Assembly: GCA_041396845.1 (NCBI GenBank)
Contig: JAWKXU010000001.1
Location: 682,001 to 746,000, forward strand
Direction: 5' to 3'
DNA length: 64,000 nucleotides
Origin: JAWKXU01 sp020446465
Lineage (GTDB): Bacteria > Pseudomonadota > Alphaproteobacteria > Sphingomonadales > Sphingomonadaceae
Numbering within the stretch: the stretch's first letter is position 1; each line of letters begins with the position of its first letter. The position numbers and the translations under genes were made by a program. The notes beneath the pieces are model-generated. The model worked only from the letters and a program-made list of their open reading frames with translations, made no database searches and had not been told where the DNA came from. Positions 16,672 through 24,608 of the stretch are shown here, one piece after another.

Positions 16672-17991
16672 ATGCCCTGGCCCTATCACCCCGATTTACT
16701 GGCAACGCCGGTCCCCCGTTACACGAGCTTTCCCACTGCTGCCGAGTTTGAACCAACGGTAAGCCATGACGATGTGGCGAGCGCGCTGGCCACAAGCACA
16801 GGCGAAGTATCGCTCTACGTGCACATCCCGTTTTGCGAAAAGATCTGCTGGTATTGCGGGTGCAACACGGCGGCCGCCAATCGTGTGCAGCGCCTGCAGA
16901 CTTATCTGGCAGCTCTACACCAGGAAATCACACTGGTCGCCAGCCTGCTTGGGCCTGACGCGACTATCGGGCGCATCGCTTATGGCGGCGGTAGCCCCAA
17001 TGCGCTTGCGCCGGAGGACTTTCTCGCGCTGCATGATGCTCTCCTGACGCAATTTCCGGTCGTTGCCGATCCTGTGGTTTCGATAGAACTCGACCCGCGG
17101 ACCTTGTCTGACGATTGGCGATCGGTTCTGCGAAGGGTCCGGGTGACAAATGCCTCGATGGGGGTGCAGACTTTTGCGCCCCGTTTGCAGGCGGCCATTG
17201 GCCGGGTGCAGCCCGAGGAGTTGATAGCGCGCGGTGTGGAACTGCTGCGCGATGCTGGTGTGCAATCGCTCAACTTCGATCTGATGTATGGGCTTCCAGG
17301 CCAAGGCGATGCGGACCTTGCTGAAACGCTTGCGCTTGCTGCGCGCTATGGGGCGGACCGAATCGCGCTGTTCGGCTATGCCCATGTGCCGCACATGCTG
17401 CCGCGCCAGCGCCGGATTGACGCAAGCGCACTGCCGGGGCAGGAAGCGCGCTTTGCAATGGCGAGCGACGGTTATCGTCAGTTGTGCGATGCAGGCTATG
17501 TGCCGGTGGGCTTCGATCATTTCGCATTGCCCGGTGATCCATTGGCGCAGGCTGCGCTGAACGGGAACTTGCGCCGGAACTTTCAGGGTTTCACTGACGA
17601 TCAGGCCAATGTGCTGATCGGGTTGGGGGCGTCGGCCATCAGCAGCTTTCCCGCCCTTCATGCCCAGAATGAGAAGAACGCCGGGCGGTATCGCATGATA
17701 TTGTCGCAAGGGCGGTTGCCTGCTGCACTGGGTGTGCGCCGTTCTGCCACTGATATTGCGCGCGGGGCAGTCATTGAATCCCTCCTCTGTCATGGCCGTG
17801 CCAATGTGGCAGGGCTAGTGGACAAGGCGATGGAAGACCGTTTGCGCCCTTTTCTTGCCCGTGATCTCGCATATTTCGACGGTGATGCGCTGGTGATACG
17901 GACAGAGGCGGTGGCCTATATGCGTAGCATTGCTGCTGTTTTTGATCCCTATCGCGTCGTATCGACCCGGAAGTTCAGCACAGCCATTTGA
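16672..17991 (+). CDS. hemN: Oxygen-independent coproporphyrinogen III oxidase
   Basis: 439-aa radical SAM enzyme that converts coproporphyrinogen III to protoporphyrinogen IX without oxygen. The 4Fe-4S motif is C-E-K-I-C-W-Y-C-G-C (Cys55, Cys59, Cys62, Cys64), followed by the G-G-G-S-P segment (family G-G-G-T-P) at about residues 105-109. The start T-P-V-P-R-Y-T-S-F-P-T matches HemN proper rather than the shorter HemW group. Its place at the end of the cco cluster fits haem supply under low oxygen. Confidence 0.94.
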   Translation: MPWPYHPDLLATPVPRYTSFPTAAEFEPTVSHDDVASALATSTGEVSLYVHIPFCEKICWYCGCNTAAANRVQRLQTYLAALHQEITLVASLLGPDATIGRIAYGGGSPNALAPEDFLALHDALLTQFPVVADPVVSIELDPRTLSDDWRSVLRRVRVTNASMGVQTFAPRLQAAIGRVQPEELIARGVELLRDAGVQSLNFDLMYGLPGQGDADLAETLALAARYGADRIALFGYAHVPHMLPRQRRIDASALPGQEARFAMASDGYRQLCDAGYVPVGFDHFALPGDPLAQAALNGNLRRNFQGFTDDQANVLIGLGASAISSFPALHAQNEKNAGRYRMILSQGRLPAALGVRRSATDIARGAVIESLLCHGRANVAGLVDKAMEDRLRPFLARDLAYFDGDALVIRTEAVAYMRSIAAVFDPYRVVSTRKFSTAI

Positions 17992-18180
17992 TTGGTGACG
18001 GGCGCTTTGCCTTCATGATCATGCAAACTGGCAGGCGGTGCTTGACTCATTATTCCGAAAGCACCACTTCAAATTGACCATTTGGTGTGAATCGAGTGGT
18101 TTTCAAATAGTGTAAAGCATGCGATGCGATATAGTCGCCCGCCGCGGGCGATAACGCACGGTAAGGGAGAAGAGGCAGTT

Positions 18181-18876
18181 ATGACGCAGCAGGATCTGGC
18201 AAGAGACATTGGCACGATCGCCGTGGTCGGGGGAACGGGTGCTCTTGGCTCTGGTCTTGCCTTTCGCTGGGCGCGGGCTGGCCTCAAGGTTGTTATCGGT
18301 TCACGTGATGCCGCCAGGGCTGCTGAAAAGGCGGCGGAAATTGGCGAGAAGGCGAATGCTGCCGTCTCTGGTGATGCAAATGCTGCTGCCGCTGCTGCGG
18401 CTGATCTGGTGGTGCTGTCAGTGCCGTTTGCCCAGCGCGACGCGACGCTTGAAAGCATTGCCCAGCACCTTGCGGGCAAGATACTCATTGACTGCACAGT
18501 GCCCCTGGTTCCGCCCAAGGTCGGGCGCGTCCAACTTCAGCAGGCCGGACCTGCAGTGATGCAAGTGCAGGATCGGCTGGGTGAGAATGTGCAGGTCGTA
18601 TCTGCTTTTCAGAATATCGGGGCCGGCCTGTTGCAAGGTGAATCCGATGAAATCGCGTGCGATGTGCTGGTCTGTTCTGATTACAAGGAAGCTGCGGAAA
18701 CGTGCATCGCTCTGGCTGAAGCAGCGGGTCTGCGCGGCATCGCTGCCGGACCGCTTGCCAATGCGGTTTGCGCCGAAGCGCTGACGTCGATCCTGATTAC
18801 GATCAACCGCAAATATGGTGCAAACCATGCCGGGATCAGAATAACCGGTCTGCCGGAAGGTGGCAGTGCTGCGTGA
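18181..18876 (+). CDS. npdG: NADPH-dependent F420 reductase (Fno/NpdG-type)
   Basis: 231-aa Rossmann protein that moves hydride between NADPH and coenzyme F420. The dinucleotide motif G-G-T-G-A-L-G is near residues 17-23, followed by I-G-S-R-D-A, a pattern favouring NADP. The family segment S-V-P-F is followed by D-C-T-V-P-L and S-A-F-Q-N. The open frame extends upstream, but the ATG at 18181 follows an AAGGGAGAAGAGG ribosome site. It opens the F420 operon; its stop overlaps the GTG start of cofE. An F420H2-dependent or F420-reducing partner is expected elsewhere in the genome. Confidence 0.9.
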   Translation: MTQQDLARDIGTIAVVGGTGALGSGLAFRWARAGLKVVIGSRDAARAAEKAAEIGEKANAAVSGDANAAAAAAADLVVLSVPFAQRDATLESIAQHLAGKILIDCTVPLVPPKVGRVQLQQAGPAVMQVQDRLGENVQVVSAFQNIGAGLLQGESDEIACDVLVCSDYKEAAETCIALAEAAGLRGIAAGPLANAVCAEALTSILITINRKYGANHAGIRITGLPEGGSAA

Positions 18877-19649
18877 AGGATGGCACCAGTGCTTTGCAGT
18901 TGATTGGCCTGCGGGGTATCCCGTCCATCGCTGCGGGTGATGACATTGCGAGGATAATCGTCGACGCGGCCGCTCACAACGCCGTTCCGCTGGACGATGG
19001 CGATGTGCTGCTGGTTGCACAGAAAATCGTCTCGCGTGCGGCTGGCCTGCTCGTCAACCCGGCCGACCTGACACCGCGTGATGAAGCGCGCGACCTTGCC
19101 GTGAAAACCGGCAAACCGGCTGATGTGGTGGAGGCTATCCTTCAGGAATCGCGCGGTGTGATCGCCCATGGCCCTAATGTGCTGATAACAGAGCATGTTT
19201 CTGGCTGCGTCATGGCCAATGCCGGGCTGGACCAGTCCAATCTGCCCGGTGGTGTGCGCGAAGGGGCAATGCTGGCCTTGCCGCGCGACCCGGATGGCGC
19301 AGCGCGCGATTTGTTTGTCCGCCTTGGTGCGATCACTGGCAAGAAAGTTGCCGTTGTCATCTGCGATTCATGGGGGCGCCCGTTCCGCATGGGCACTGTC
19401 GGTTTCGCGCTTGGCGTTGCAGGTATGCCCGCTCTTGTCGATTTGCGCGGCAATGAAGACCTGAACGGTCGGCCCTTGCAGGCTTCGGTGGAAGCGCTTG
19501 CTGACGGGCTGGCCGCAGCGGCCAACCTTGTGATGGGGCAGGGGGCGGAAGGTGTTCCCGCCGTGATCGCGCGGGGGTTGCGGTTCCCCGCGGGCGATGG
19601 GGCAGCGGCTGACTTGTTACGACCCATTGGTGAGGATCTTTTCCGTTGA
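18873..19649 (+). CDS. cofE: Coenzyme F420-0:L-glutamate ligase
   Basis: 258-aa ligase that adds L-glutamate residues to F420-0 using GTP. Family segments are clear: an N-terminal G-L-R-G-I-P, then L-V-A-Q-K-I-V-S-R-A, the G-I-V-A-H-G-like stretch (here R-G-V-I-A-H-G-P-N-V-L-I), N-A-G-L-D-Q-S-N, and D-S-W-G-R-P-F-R-M-G-T-V-G. The start is the GTG overlapping the npdG stop (GTGA); a longer frame upstream lies inside npdG and is not used. It is a stand-alone CofE, without the nitroreductase-like domain fused to it in mycobacterial FbiB. Confidence 0.93.
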   Translation: MKDGTSALQLIGLRGIPSIAAGDDIARIIVDAAAHNAVPLDDGDVLLVAQKIVSRAAGLLVNPADLTPRDEARDLAVKTGKPADVVEAILQESRGVIAHGPNVLITEHVSGCVMANAGLDQSNLPGGVREGAMLALPRDPDGAARDLFVRLGAITGKKVAVVICDSWGRPFRMGTVGFALGVAGMPALVDLRGNEDLNGRPLQASVEALADGLAAAANLVMGQGAEGVPAVIARGLRFPAGDGAAADLLRPIGEDLFR

Positions 19650-20617
19650 CGGCGCCCCGCATACTTTGCCTGACGGGCGGCATAGGCGGGGCGAAACTGG
19701 CGCGCGGGCTGATGGCCACAATGCCGCCTGAAGACCTCGCATTTGCAGTCAATACGGGCGATGACTTCACGCATCTGGGCATGGAAGTCTGGCCCGATTT
19801 CGACACGCTGGTCTATACACTGGCGGGGCTTGCCAACCCGGTGCTGGGCTGGGGGCGCAAGGATGAAACCTGGGCTTTCCATGAAGAGCTGGGCCGTCTT
19901 GGTGGCCCGGACTGGTTCAGGTTGGGGGACCGGGATCTGGCGCTTCATGCCATGCGCACGCAGCGTTTGCGCGAAGGACAGCCCCGCGGGACAATCGCAC
20001 AGGCGATTGTCGAGGCATTCGGTTTGCGCTGTGCTATCTGGCGGGCGGCGAGGGGAGAACTGGCCACGCGCGTTGTCACTGCCGAGGGTGAGCTCGCTTT
20101 TCAGGAATACTTCGTGGCGCGGCAGGCGAAGCCGGTCCTGACAAATGTGCGCTTTGCACCACAAGGGGCACCTGGTCCCGAACCGGACCTTGCGGCGTGC
20201 CTTGCTGAAAATACCGCGCTTGAAGGTGTTATTATCGCACCATCAAACCCGGTGCTCAGTATTGCGCCAATACTGGCGGTCGATGGCCTGCGCGCAATGA
20301 TCGGGGCGTGCCCTGCGCCTGTCATTGTCGTTTCCCCCATCGTCGGCGGGGAAAGCATCAAAGGGCCGACGGCCAAGATTTTCGCTGAACTGGGCAGGGA
20401 GATTTCGCCCGTCACGGTCGCGAGGGAATACAAGGACATGATCGACGGAATTGTCATTGATCCTGTGGACCGCGAACTTGCAGGCATGATCGAGGATATG
20501 GGCCTTGCCTGCCATATCGCGCCCATCGTCATGCAGGACGATGCCGACAAGGAGGCAGTGGCGCGCGAATGTCTCTCTTTCATTGACGACCTTTCTGCGC
20601 GTAAGAAGGCGCCATGA
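19646..20617 (+). CDS. cofD: 2-phospho-L-lactate transferase CofD
   Basis: 323-aa transferase that joins the phospho-acid moiety carried on GDP/GPP to 7,8-didemethyl-8-hydroxy-5-deazariboflavin (Fo), producing F420-0 or its dehydro or 3PG variant. The N-terminal L-T-G-G-I-G-G-A-K-L-A-R-G glycine-rich loop, N-T-G-D-D-F-x-H-L-G, and the C-terminal S-N-P and P-I-V-G-G segments are characteristic. It starts with TTG at 19646, overlapping the cofE stop; no nearby ATG would keep the essential glycine loop. Its stop overlaps the cofC start. Confidence 0.93.
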   Translation: MTAPRILCLTGGIGGAKLARGLMATMPPEDLAFAVNTGDDFTHLGMEVWPDFDTLVYTLAGLANPVLGWGRKDETWAFHEELGRLGGPDWFRLGDRDLALHAMRTQRLREGQPRGTIAQAIVEAFGLRCAIWRAARGELATRVVTAEGELAFQEYFVARQAKPVLTNVRFAPQGAPGPEPDLAACLAENTALEGVIIAPSNPVLSIAPILAVDGLRAMIGACPAPVIVVSPIVGGESIKGPTAKIFAELGREISPVTVAREYKDMIDGIVIDPVDRELAGMIEDMGLACHIAPIVMQDDADKEAVARECLSFIDDLSARKKAP

Positions 20618-21234
20618 AATCCAGCCCGTTTACAGCGTTCGTGCCCTTCGGCGATCTGGACGGCGTGAAGTCCCGTCTTGCGCCAGCCTTGTCGTTAGAG
20701 GCGCGGCAAGACCTTGCGCTCACTATGCTGGGTAATGTGCTGGATGCTGTCAGTGCCGTGCAAGCGATGACCCCGGCAGTGGTGGTGACGCCGGACCGGC
20801 AAGTTGCCGATTTTGCCACGGCGCGTGGCGCGCGAGTGTTTGCCTGTGCAGGCATTTCGCTGAATACGGACCTTGCTGCAGCAATTGCAGAGATGTGGGC
20901 ACCCGGTTCGGGGGCGGCTGTGCTGATGGCTGACTTGCCGCGCCTTGATGCCGGGGCGCTGGCTCAGGCTATCGCCAGTGTGCCGGGAGAAGGTGCGTTG
21001 ATCGCCAGTGATCAGACCGGGCTTGGCACCAGCCTTCTTGCCTGGCGTGGGCTTGATGAAATGCCGTCATTGCATTTCGGGGCTGACAGCTTTGCCTTGC
21101 ATTGCAGCGCACTGGCCAATGCGCCATCGCTGGTGAAACTGGTGCGTGACCCGGCGTTCAATGACATCGACCAAAGCGATGATCTGCACTTGTTGCCGCA
21201 GGCGCGATCACAGGGCATGGTGTCGGCATTATGA
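20614..21234 (+). CDS. cofC: Phospho-acid guanylyltransferase CofC (FbiD)
   Basis: 206-aa nucleotidyltransferase that activates 2-phospholactate, phosphoenolpyruvate or 3-phosphoglycerate with GTP for CofD. The MobA-like N-terminus is V-P-F-G-D-L-D-G-V-K-S-R-L-A, and the metal-binding aspartate is in L-M-A-D-L-P-R-L. The F-G-A-D-S-F-x-x-H segment and the C-terminal D-I-D-Q-S-D-D-L are typical of CofC. Which of the three phospho-acids is used cannot be read from the sequence by eye. ATGA overlap with cofD; its stop overlaps the fbiC start. Confidence 0.92.
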   Translation: MKSSPFTAFVPFGDLDGVKSRLAPALSLEARQDLALTMLGNVLDAVSAVQAMTPAVVVTPDRQVADFATARGARVFACAGISLNTDLAAAIAEMWAPGSGAAVLMADLPRLDAGALAQAIASVPGEGALIASDQTGLGTSLLAWRGLDEMPSLHFGADSFALHCSALANAPSLVKLVRDPAFNDIDQSDDLHLLPQARSQGMVSAL

Positions 21235-23573
21235 TGCGATCATACAAGGTTGAGGCGGAGCAACTGGCCGCAGATTTCGGCGCGCGTGACGTTGCCGACC
21301 TTGTCGCTGAGGCCAATGCCTTGCGCGTTGCGGGGCATGGTGAAACCATCACTTATTCGCGCAAGGTGTTCGTTCCTCTCACCAAACTGTGCCGCGATAC
21401 CTGTCGTTATTGCACCTTTGCGCAAAGCCCGCGCGAGGGGCAGCGCGCATACCTGACTGTCGATGAGGCTGTGGCGATTGCCGCGGCGGGCAGGGACGCA
21501 GGTTGTCGTGAGGCATTGCTGACGCTGGGCGATCAGCCGGAACTGCGTTGGCAACAGGCGCGCGACGAACTGGACGCGATGGGTTTTGCGACGACGCTGG
21601 AATATCTGGGCCACGTCGCTGCAGAAATCAGGCAACAAACCGGATTGCTGCCGCATCTTAACCCCGGCCTGATGAGCGATGCGGATTTCGCCGCGCTACG
21701 TCCGGTTTCACCGTCGATGGGCATCATGCTGGAAGGCATTGCACCGCGCCTGGCGGAGCGTGGCGGGCCGCATTTCGGTTGCCCGGACAAGGAGCCAGCC
21801 CGACGTCTGGAAACGATTGCCGCAGCAGGGCGGGCCAGGGTTCCCTTTACCAGCGGTTTGCTGATCGGCATTGGCGAAAGCCGCGCCGAACGGGTCGAGG
21901 CTCTGCTGGAACTGCGCGCGCTCAACCGGGAATATGATCATCTGCAGGAGATCATCATCCAGCCGTTTCGGGCCAAGGCCGACACGAAGATGGCCGACGC
22001 GGCAGAGCCTGATGATGACGAACTGCTCTGGACACTGGCTGTGACCCGCATCCTGTTTGGTGCGGACGCCAATATCCAGTCCCCGCCCAATCTCGCGCCT
22101 GCCATGCTGGAAGCGATGGTGGAAGCTGGCATCAATGATCTGGGCGGCATTTCTCCGGTTACGCTGGACCACGTAAACCCCGAAGCGCCGTGGCCAGAAA
22201 TCACCAGCCTTGCACGGCGGCTGGCTGAGACAGGCCGCACGCTTGCCGAAAGGCTGACAATCTATCCTGCCTATGCACGACGCGCCGGGGACTGGGTCGA
22301 TCCGAAACTGGCCGGGGCTGTGCTGGCTGCAATCGACGGGCAAGGCCGCCCGCGCGAGGATGACTGGCTGACAGGGCAAAGCACCCATATCCCGGCCTGG
22401 GCGGAAAAGCGCACACCTCTATTGGCAGCCAGCGACCCTGTGCAATCAGCCATCAGGCGCGCAGAAACGGGCGAGGAACTGCGCGAGGCAGAGATTGCCA
22501 GCCTGTTTGCAGCGCGTGGCGATGATTTCCATGCCGTGTGCGCTGCTGCTGATCGTATGCGGGCGGAACTGGTCGGCGATGATGTGACTTACGTCATCAC
22601 GCGCAATATCAACTATACCAACCTTTGCACGCATGGTTGCGGCTTTTGCGCCTTTTCCAAGGGGCGGGTTTCTGAAGAAACGCGCGAGGCACCCTATAAC
22701 CTCTCGGCTGAGGTCGTTCGTAGCCGTGTCGCAGAAGCCTGGGCGCGCGGCGGGACAGAGGTATGTATGCAGGGCGGTATTCACCCGTCCTATACGGGCG
22801 AGACGTATCTTGGCATTGTTGCCGCGGCAAAGGCGGCAGCACCGGATATCCATGTCCATGCCTTTTCCCCGCTGGAAATAACTTCCGGTGCCCGCTCACT
22901 GGGGGCAAGCGTGGAAGACTATCTGCGTGAGTTGAAGGCCGCGGGCCTTGCCAGCCTGCCGGGGACAGCCGCCGAAGTACTGGACGACGAAGTGCGCGCG
23001 GTCATCTGCGCGGACAAGCTGACTACGGATGAATGGCTGGACGTGGTACGCACTGCCCACCGTGTCGGTATTCCCACCACCAGCACAATAATGTTCGGCC
23101 ATGTCGACCGCTATGATCACTGGGCGCGCCACTTGCTGCGATTGCGAGCGTTGCAGTGCGAAACGGGCGGCCTGACAGAGTTCGTGCCGTTGCCCTTCGT
23201 TGCCTCCGAAGCGCCGATTTACCGCAAGGGACGCGCGCGGCGGGGGCCGACATTCCGCGAATCCGTGTTGATGCATGCTGTGGCCCGGCTGAGCTTTGGT
23301 GCACTCCTGCCCAATATCCAGACGTCATGGGTCAAGATGGGGCTGGCAGGCGGCCAGTACTGCCTTGGGGCGGGAGCAAACGACTTTGGCGGGACGTTGA
23401 TGAACGAATCCATCACCCGTTCGGCAGGTGCCAGCCATGGTCAGGAAATGACTGTCGAGACATTTGAACGCGCAATTGTTGAGATTGGTCGCACACCGCG
23501 CCAGCGCACCACGCTTTACGGTTCTGTCGATCATCTGCGCCGGGAAGGGCAACTGGAATCACAGACTGTCTGA
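21231..23573 (+). CDS. fbiC: Bifunctional Fo synthase (CofG-CofH fusion)
   Basis: 780-aa fused radical SAM enzyme that makes the deazaflavin chromophore Fo from tyrosine and the riboflavin precursor 5-amino-6-ribitylaminouracil. The N-terminal CofG half has C-R-D-T-C-R-Y-C-T-F (Cys54, Cys58, Cys61). The C-terminal CofH half has C-T-H-G-C-G-F-C-A-F (Cys466, Cys470, Cys473). Both iron-sulfur motifs are intact. This fused form is typical of actinobacteria and of bacteria that acquired the pathway; archaea have separate genes. It ends the operon, and its last 43 bases overlap the end of the convergent doxX gene. Confidence 0.95.
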   Translation: MMRSYKVEAEQLAADFGARDVADLVAEANALRVAGHGETITYSRKVFVPLTKLCRDTCRYCTFAQSPREGQRAYLTVDEAVAIAAAGRDAGCREALLTLGDQPELRWQQARDELDAMGFATTLEYLGHVAAEIRQQTGLLPHLNPGLMSDADFAALRPVSPSMGIMLEGIAPRLAERGGPHFGCPDKEPARRLETIAAAGRARVPFTSGLLIGIGESRAERVEALLELRALNREYDHLQEIIIQPFRAKADTKMADAAEPDDDELLWTLAVTRILFGADANIQSPPNLAPAMLEAMVEAGINDLGGISPVTLDHVNPEAPWPEITSLARRLAETGRTLAERLTIYPAYARRAGDWVDPKLAGAVLAAIDGQGRPREDDWLTGQSTHIPAWAEKRTPLLAASDPVQSAIRRAETGEELREAEIASLFAARGDDFHAVCAAADRMRAELVGDDVTYVITRNINYTNLCTHGCGFCAFSKGRVSEETREAPYNLSAEVVRSRVAEAWARGGTEVCMQGGIHPSYTGETYLGIVAAAKAAAPDIHVHAFSPLEITSGARSLGASVEDYLRELKAAGLASLPGTAAEVLDDEVRAVICADKLTTDEWLDVVRTAHRVGIPTTSTIMFGHVDRYDHWARHLLRLRALQCETGGLTEFVPLPFVASEAPIYRKGRARRGPTFRESVLMHAVARLSFGALLPNIQTSWVKMGLAGGQYCLGAGANDFGGTLMNESITRSAGASHGQEMTVETFERAIVEIGRTPRQRTTLYGSVDHLRREGQLESQTV

Positions 23574-24019
23574 CAGGTCCGCCGGGCCAGCGGATCAAGC
23601 CCGAACAGACCGCTGCCGCGTGAAACAAGGACGAGCGCCAACCCCGCCCAGAGAATGTGGACAGTCCATGCCTCTGGATAGACAAAAATCTGGATCATGC
23701 CCGTCATGCCCAACAGGCCAAGCGCAGAAAGCCGCGTGAAGAGGCCAAACACCAGCAGAACGGGCAGGAACGTTTCTGCATAAAGTGCCATGTGCGCGGC
23801 AAGATCAGGCGGGAGCGGGACGCCCGCATACTCTTCTGCGAAAAGATAGCGCGTCGTATCTGATACTTGCAGCCATGTTCCGTCCTCCACTTTGGTTCGG
23901 CCAGAAGCCCAGAACACTTGCGCCAGGGCGAGGCGCGATACGATGAGAGCGAGGCTTTCACCCATGCGACCGGCGGCAAAAGCGACGAACTGGCGATAGA
24001 GCGACAAGACTGCGGCCAT
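23531..24019 (-). CDS. DoxX-family membrane protein of the bufferin locus
   Basis: 162-aa protein with four predicted transmembrane helices. The DoxX features are visible: R-L-A-L-A-Q-V-F-W-A-S-G-R-T-K near the N-terminus, and the helices around E-T-F-L-P-V-L-L-V-F-G and W-A-G-L-A-L-V. DoxX proteins often accompany bufferin operons (BufD). Here it is divergent from bufA, and its own promoter carries the same sigma-F-type motif as bufA, which supports a shared regulon. An AAGGGG ribosome site precedes the ATG. It overlaps fbiC tail-to-tail by 43 bases. The molecular function is not established. Confidence 0.82.
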   Translation of the reverse strand: MAAVLSLYRQFVAFAAGRMGESLALIVSRLALAQVFWASGRTKVEDGTWLQVSDTTRYLFAEEYAGVPLPPDLAAHMALYAETFLPVLLVFGLFTRLSALGLLGMTGMIQIFVYPEAWTVHILWAGLALVLVSRGSGLFGLDPLARRTCQTVCDSSCPSRRR

Positions 24020-24083
24020 TGGCTTACCCCTTCTTTGCCGGCGCGGGTGGTGGTGAAATTTTCACTGGCCGGTCTGTCGCTGG

Positions 24084-24109
24084 TTCGGCCAGATGCGCCC
24101 GATGGTTAC
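24084..24109 (-). promoter_or_regulatory. Sigma-F-type ECF promoter for doxX
   Basis: On the minus strand GTAACC (24109-24104), a 16-base spacer, then CGAA (24087-24084). This exactly fits the GTAACC-N16-CGAA pattern known for the Caulobacter sigma-F regulon, about 65 bases before the doxX start. Confidence 0.75.
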
Positions 24110-24141
24110 AGTGCGATCGGCAGGATTTTTTGTGCGGGGGC

Positions 24142-24167
24142 GTAACCAGACCGGACGATGGGGCGAA
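24142..24167 (+). promoter_or_regulatory. Sigma-F-type ECF promoter for bufABC
   Basis: GTAACC (24142-24147), exactly 16 bases, then CGAA (24164-24167), about 76 bases before the bufA start. It has the same arrangement as the divergent doxX promoter. Confidence 0.78.
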
Positions 24168-24243
24168 CTACACTGTGTCAGCCGCAGCAAGATGGCTGGC
24201 ACTGATTGCCACTTCATCCTGATATTTAACTGAAAGGACTGTC

Positions 24244-24531
24244 ATGAAAATATCCGCTCGCAAGGCAACGGCTGTTGCTACGTCCGCTGCCGCGCTTGTC
24301 ATGTCTGCTGCCGCCTATGCCGCCGATGCACCTGCTGGAAGCGTGGGCCGGGCGCTTGGCGCTGATGACACTGTTCACTGTTATGGTGTGCATTCGTGCA
24401 AAGGCATGGCCGACTGCGCGACCACCGAGAACCAGTGCAAGGGCATGAATGCCTGCAAGAGCCATGGTTTCAAGGCAATGAAAGCCGGCGCCTGCCTGAC
24501 CAAAGGGGGCACCATCGGCGATATCAAGTAG
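24244..24531 (+). CDS. bufA: Bufferin precursor peptide (BufA2-like)
   Basis: 95-aa precursor with a signal peptide (about residues 1-27, ending A-A-Y-A-A-D) and a mature part containing six cysteines (Cys46, 52, 58, 65, 71, 84). The H-C-Y-G, S-C-K-G-M, Q-C-K-G-M-N-A-C-K-S spacing resembles BufA2-type bufferins more than the DUF2282/BufA1 type. Bufferins are ribosomally made peptides whose cysteines are modified by the MNIO enzyme BufB with BufC, exported by Sec and used to bind copper in the periplasm. A GAAAGGA ribosome site precedes the ATG. The bufB and bufC genes follow directly. Confidence 0.86.
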   Translation: MKISARKATAVATSAAALVMSAAAYAADAPAGSVGRALGADDTVHCYGVHSCKGMADCATTENQCKGMNACKSHGFKAMKAGACLTKGGTIGDIK

Positions 24532-24608
24532 GATCAAGGCCACTGGCGGGTGCTCCGGGTTTGTTCCGGGCGCTCGTCCAGTAGCCGGTCAAGAGGAGGC
24601 TTTTGCCA

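Noticed and set aside
18070..18084. CAAAT-N5-ATTTG palindrome before the F420 operon as an operator
   Set aside because: Short, A/T-rich and imperfect beyond five bases; no regulator gene is adjacent, so it is not claimed.
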